Shown piece after piece: positions 7,138 to 7,855 of a stretch of DNA of 7,855 bases; positions within the stretch are counted from its first letter, which is position 1, and every line of letters begins with the position of its first letter. The notes under the pieces were generated by a model. It was not told the DNA's origin. It worked only from the letters and a program-made list of their open reading frames with translations, and ran no database searches. The DNA is from Rickettsia typhi (lineage in GTDB: Bacteria > Pseudomonadota > Alphaproteobacteria > Rickettsiales > UBA1997): positions 1 through 7,855 of the forward strand of contig CAMDMO010000070.1 of NCBI GenBank assembly GCA_945902255.1. The letters are read 5' to 3'. The translations under genes and the position numbers were made by a program.

Positions 7138-7855
7138 TTAAAATCCACCCGCTGATTTGATAAAAAACTTTTTTAGAGCAGAAATTTTATTTACCAAACC
7201 AAGCCCAACGTCACGAGTAACGCTAATTGACAGGCTTTTAGTTTCAAATAAAGAATTTAGAAGATCGGTTGCGACTAGCATTTTTTTTGCCACAACTTTA
7301 GTTTTTTTATTATAATCGTTAATCAAAATTTCTCCGCCCAAATCGAAGCCGCATAATAAATTATTTTTTATTAAATCGCGTAAAATTTTAATACCACAAA
7401 TCGCTAAATTAAACCCCTGCCCCGCAATTGGATGCACGCCACAAGCGGCGTCACCAATTAACAACATTTTTTCAAAATAAAATTTTTCCGCCTCAACCAA
7501 AATTAGAGGGTAAGAAAATTTCTGAGAAATTACTTTCGTTTTACCAAAAATATTTTCCATTCTTTTTTCTAATTGCTGAGCAAAATTAGCTTCATCTAAA
7601 TCTAAAATTGCTTGCGCAATATGATTTGGAGCAATCCAAACAATTGATGATTGGTGACTATCTTTTAGCGGTAAAATTGCTAGAGGCCCTCCGGGTAAAA
7701 ATTTTTCATGAGCAATATTTTCATGAGATTTTTCATGAGAGATATTAAAAACAATCGCAATTTGTTGGTAATTTTTTTCTGTAGTATGAATTTTAAAAAG
7801 CTCACGAAGCTTTGAAAAACGACCATCGCAGGCTAAAATTAATTTCGAAGTTATG
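7138..7855 (-). CDS. UbiH/UbiF/COQ6-type FAD-dependent hydroxylase, N-terminus beyond the window
   Basis: This is the C-terminal part (238 codons, open to the window edge) of a flavoprotein monooxygenase of the ubiquinone-biosynthesis hydroxylase family, which hydroxylates the aromatic ring of the quinone precursor at the membrane. The second FAD motif is seen as LILACDGRFSKLRE (residues 5-18 of the visible part). It is followed by FLPGGPLAILPL, VWIAPNH and the third motif LIGDAACGVHPIAGQGFNLA (around 7400-7465). The N-terminal Rossmann GxGxxG lies outside; the usual length is about 390-400 residues. In the third motif a cysteine stands where GDAAH is common in the family. An internal ATG at 7560 is not a start, because homology continues upstream. 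It is followed by waaA after 2 bp. I cannot say which ring position it hydroxylates (UbiH, UbiF, UbiI or UbiL type). Confidence 0.93.
   Translation of the reverse strand, partial: ITSKLILACDGRFSKLRELFKIHTTEKNYQQIAIVFNISHEKSHENIAHEKFLPGGPLAILPLKDSHQSSIVWIAPNHIAQAILDLDEANFAQQLEKRMENIFGKTKVISQKFSYPLILVEAEKFYFEKMLLIGDAACGVHPIAGQGFNLAICGIKILRDLIKNNLLCGFDLGGEILINDYNKKTKVVAKKMLVATDLLNSLFETKSLSISVTRDVGLGLVNKISALKKFFIKSAGGF
7703..7739. repeat. Three in-frame copies of TTTTCATGAG in the ubiH-like gene
   Basis: The decamer TTTTCATGAG occurs at 7703-7712, 7718-7727 and 7730-7739. The spacings are 15 and 12 bases, both multiples of three. On the coding strand the copies give successive Ser/Ala-His-Glu-Lys/Asn units (SHEK, SHEN, AHEK). 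The histidine and glutamate positions resemble those in relatives, so this may be chance similarity rather than duplication. Each copy contains the palindrome TCATGA. Confidence 0.6.

Overview
The window is a low-GC (by eye about one third G+C), densely packed piece of a Gram-negative chromosome. A Kdo transferase for lipid A (waaA) and a ubiquinone-type FAD hydroxylase point to a proteobacterium. The base composition, very short intergenic gaps and near absence of Shine-Dalgarno sequences suggest an AT-rich alphaproteobacterium, possibly Rickettsiales-like or another streamlined lineage. The lineage is an inference from composition and gene content only.

Layout. Positions 1-1539 (minus) hold most of an M24B aminopeptidase P, cut off at its C-terminus by the window edge. 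A 72-bp divergent intergenic region separates it from radA (1612-3018, plus), which is followed after 4 bp by a small secreted cupredoxin-fold protein (3023-3349, plus). This plus-strand pair converges, with a 14-bp gap, on a minus-strand run. In transcription order that run is a UbiH/UbiF/COQ6-type hydroxylase (7855-7138, N-terminus beyond the window), waaA (7135-5876, 2-bp gap), lemA (5800-5240, after a 75-bp gap) and a DUF2207 membrane protein (5220-3364, 19-bp gap).

Roles. The genes are mostly housekeeping: dipeptide and peptide turnover (PepP), recombination and branch migration (RadA), ubiquinone synthesis (UbiH-like) and attachment of Kdo to lipid A (WaaA). The least understood parts are the LemA-DUF2207 pair, a recurrent membrane-protein partnership of unknown biochemical role, and the cupredoxin-fold protein, whose relatives usually sit beside iron permeases but which here follows radA.

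No RNA gene, insertion sequence, CRISPR array or phage gene was seen, and no stretch over 300 bases lacks a gene. I found no convincing sign of an undescribed system. The findings below are modest oddities within known families.
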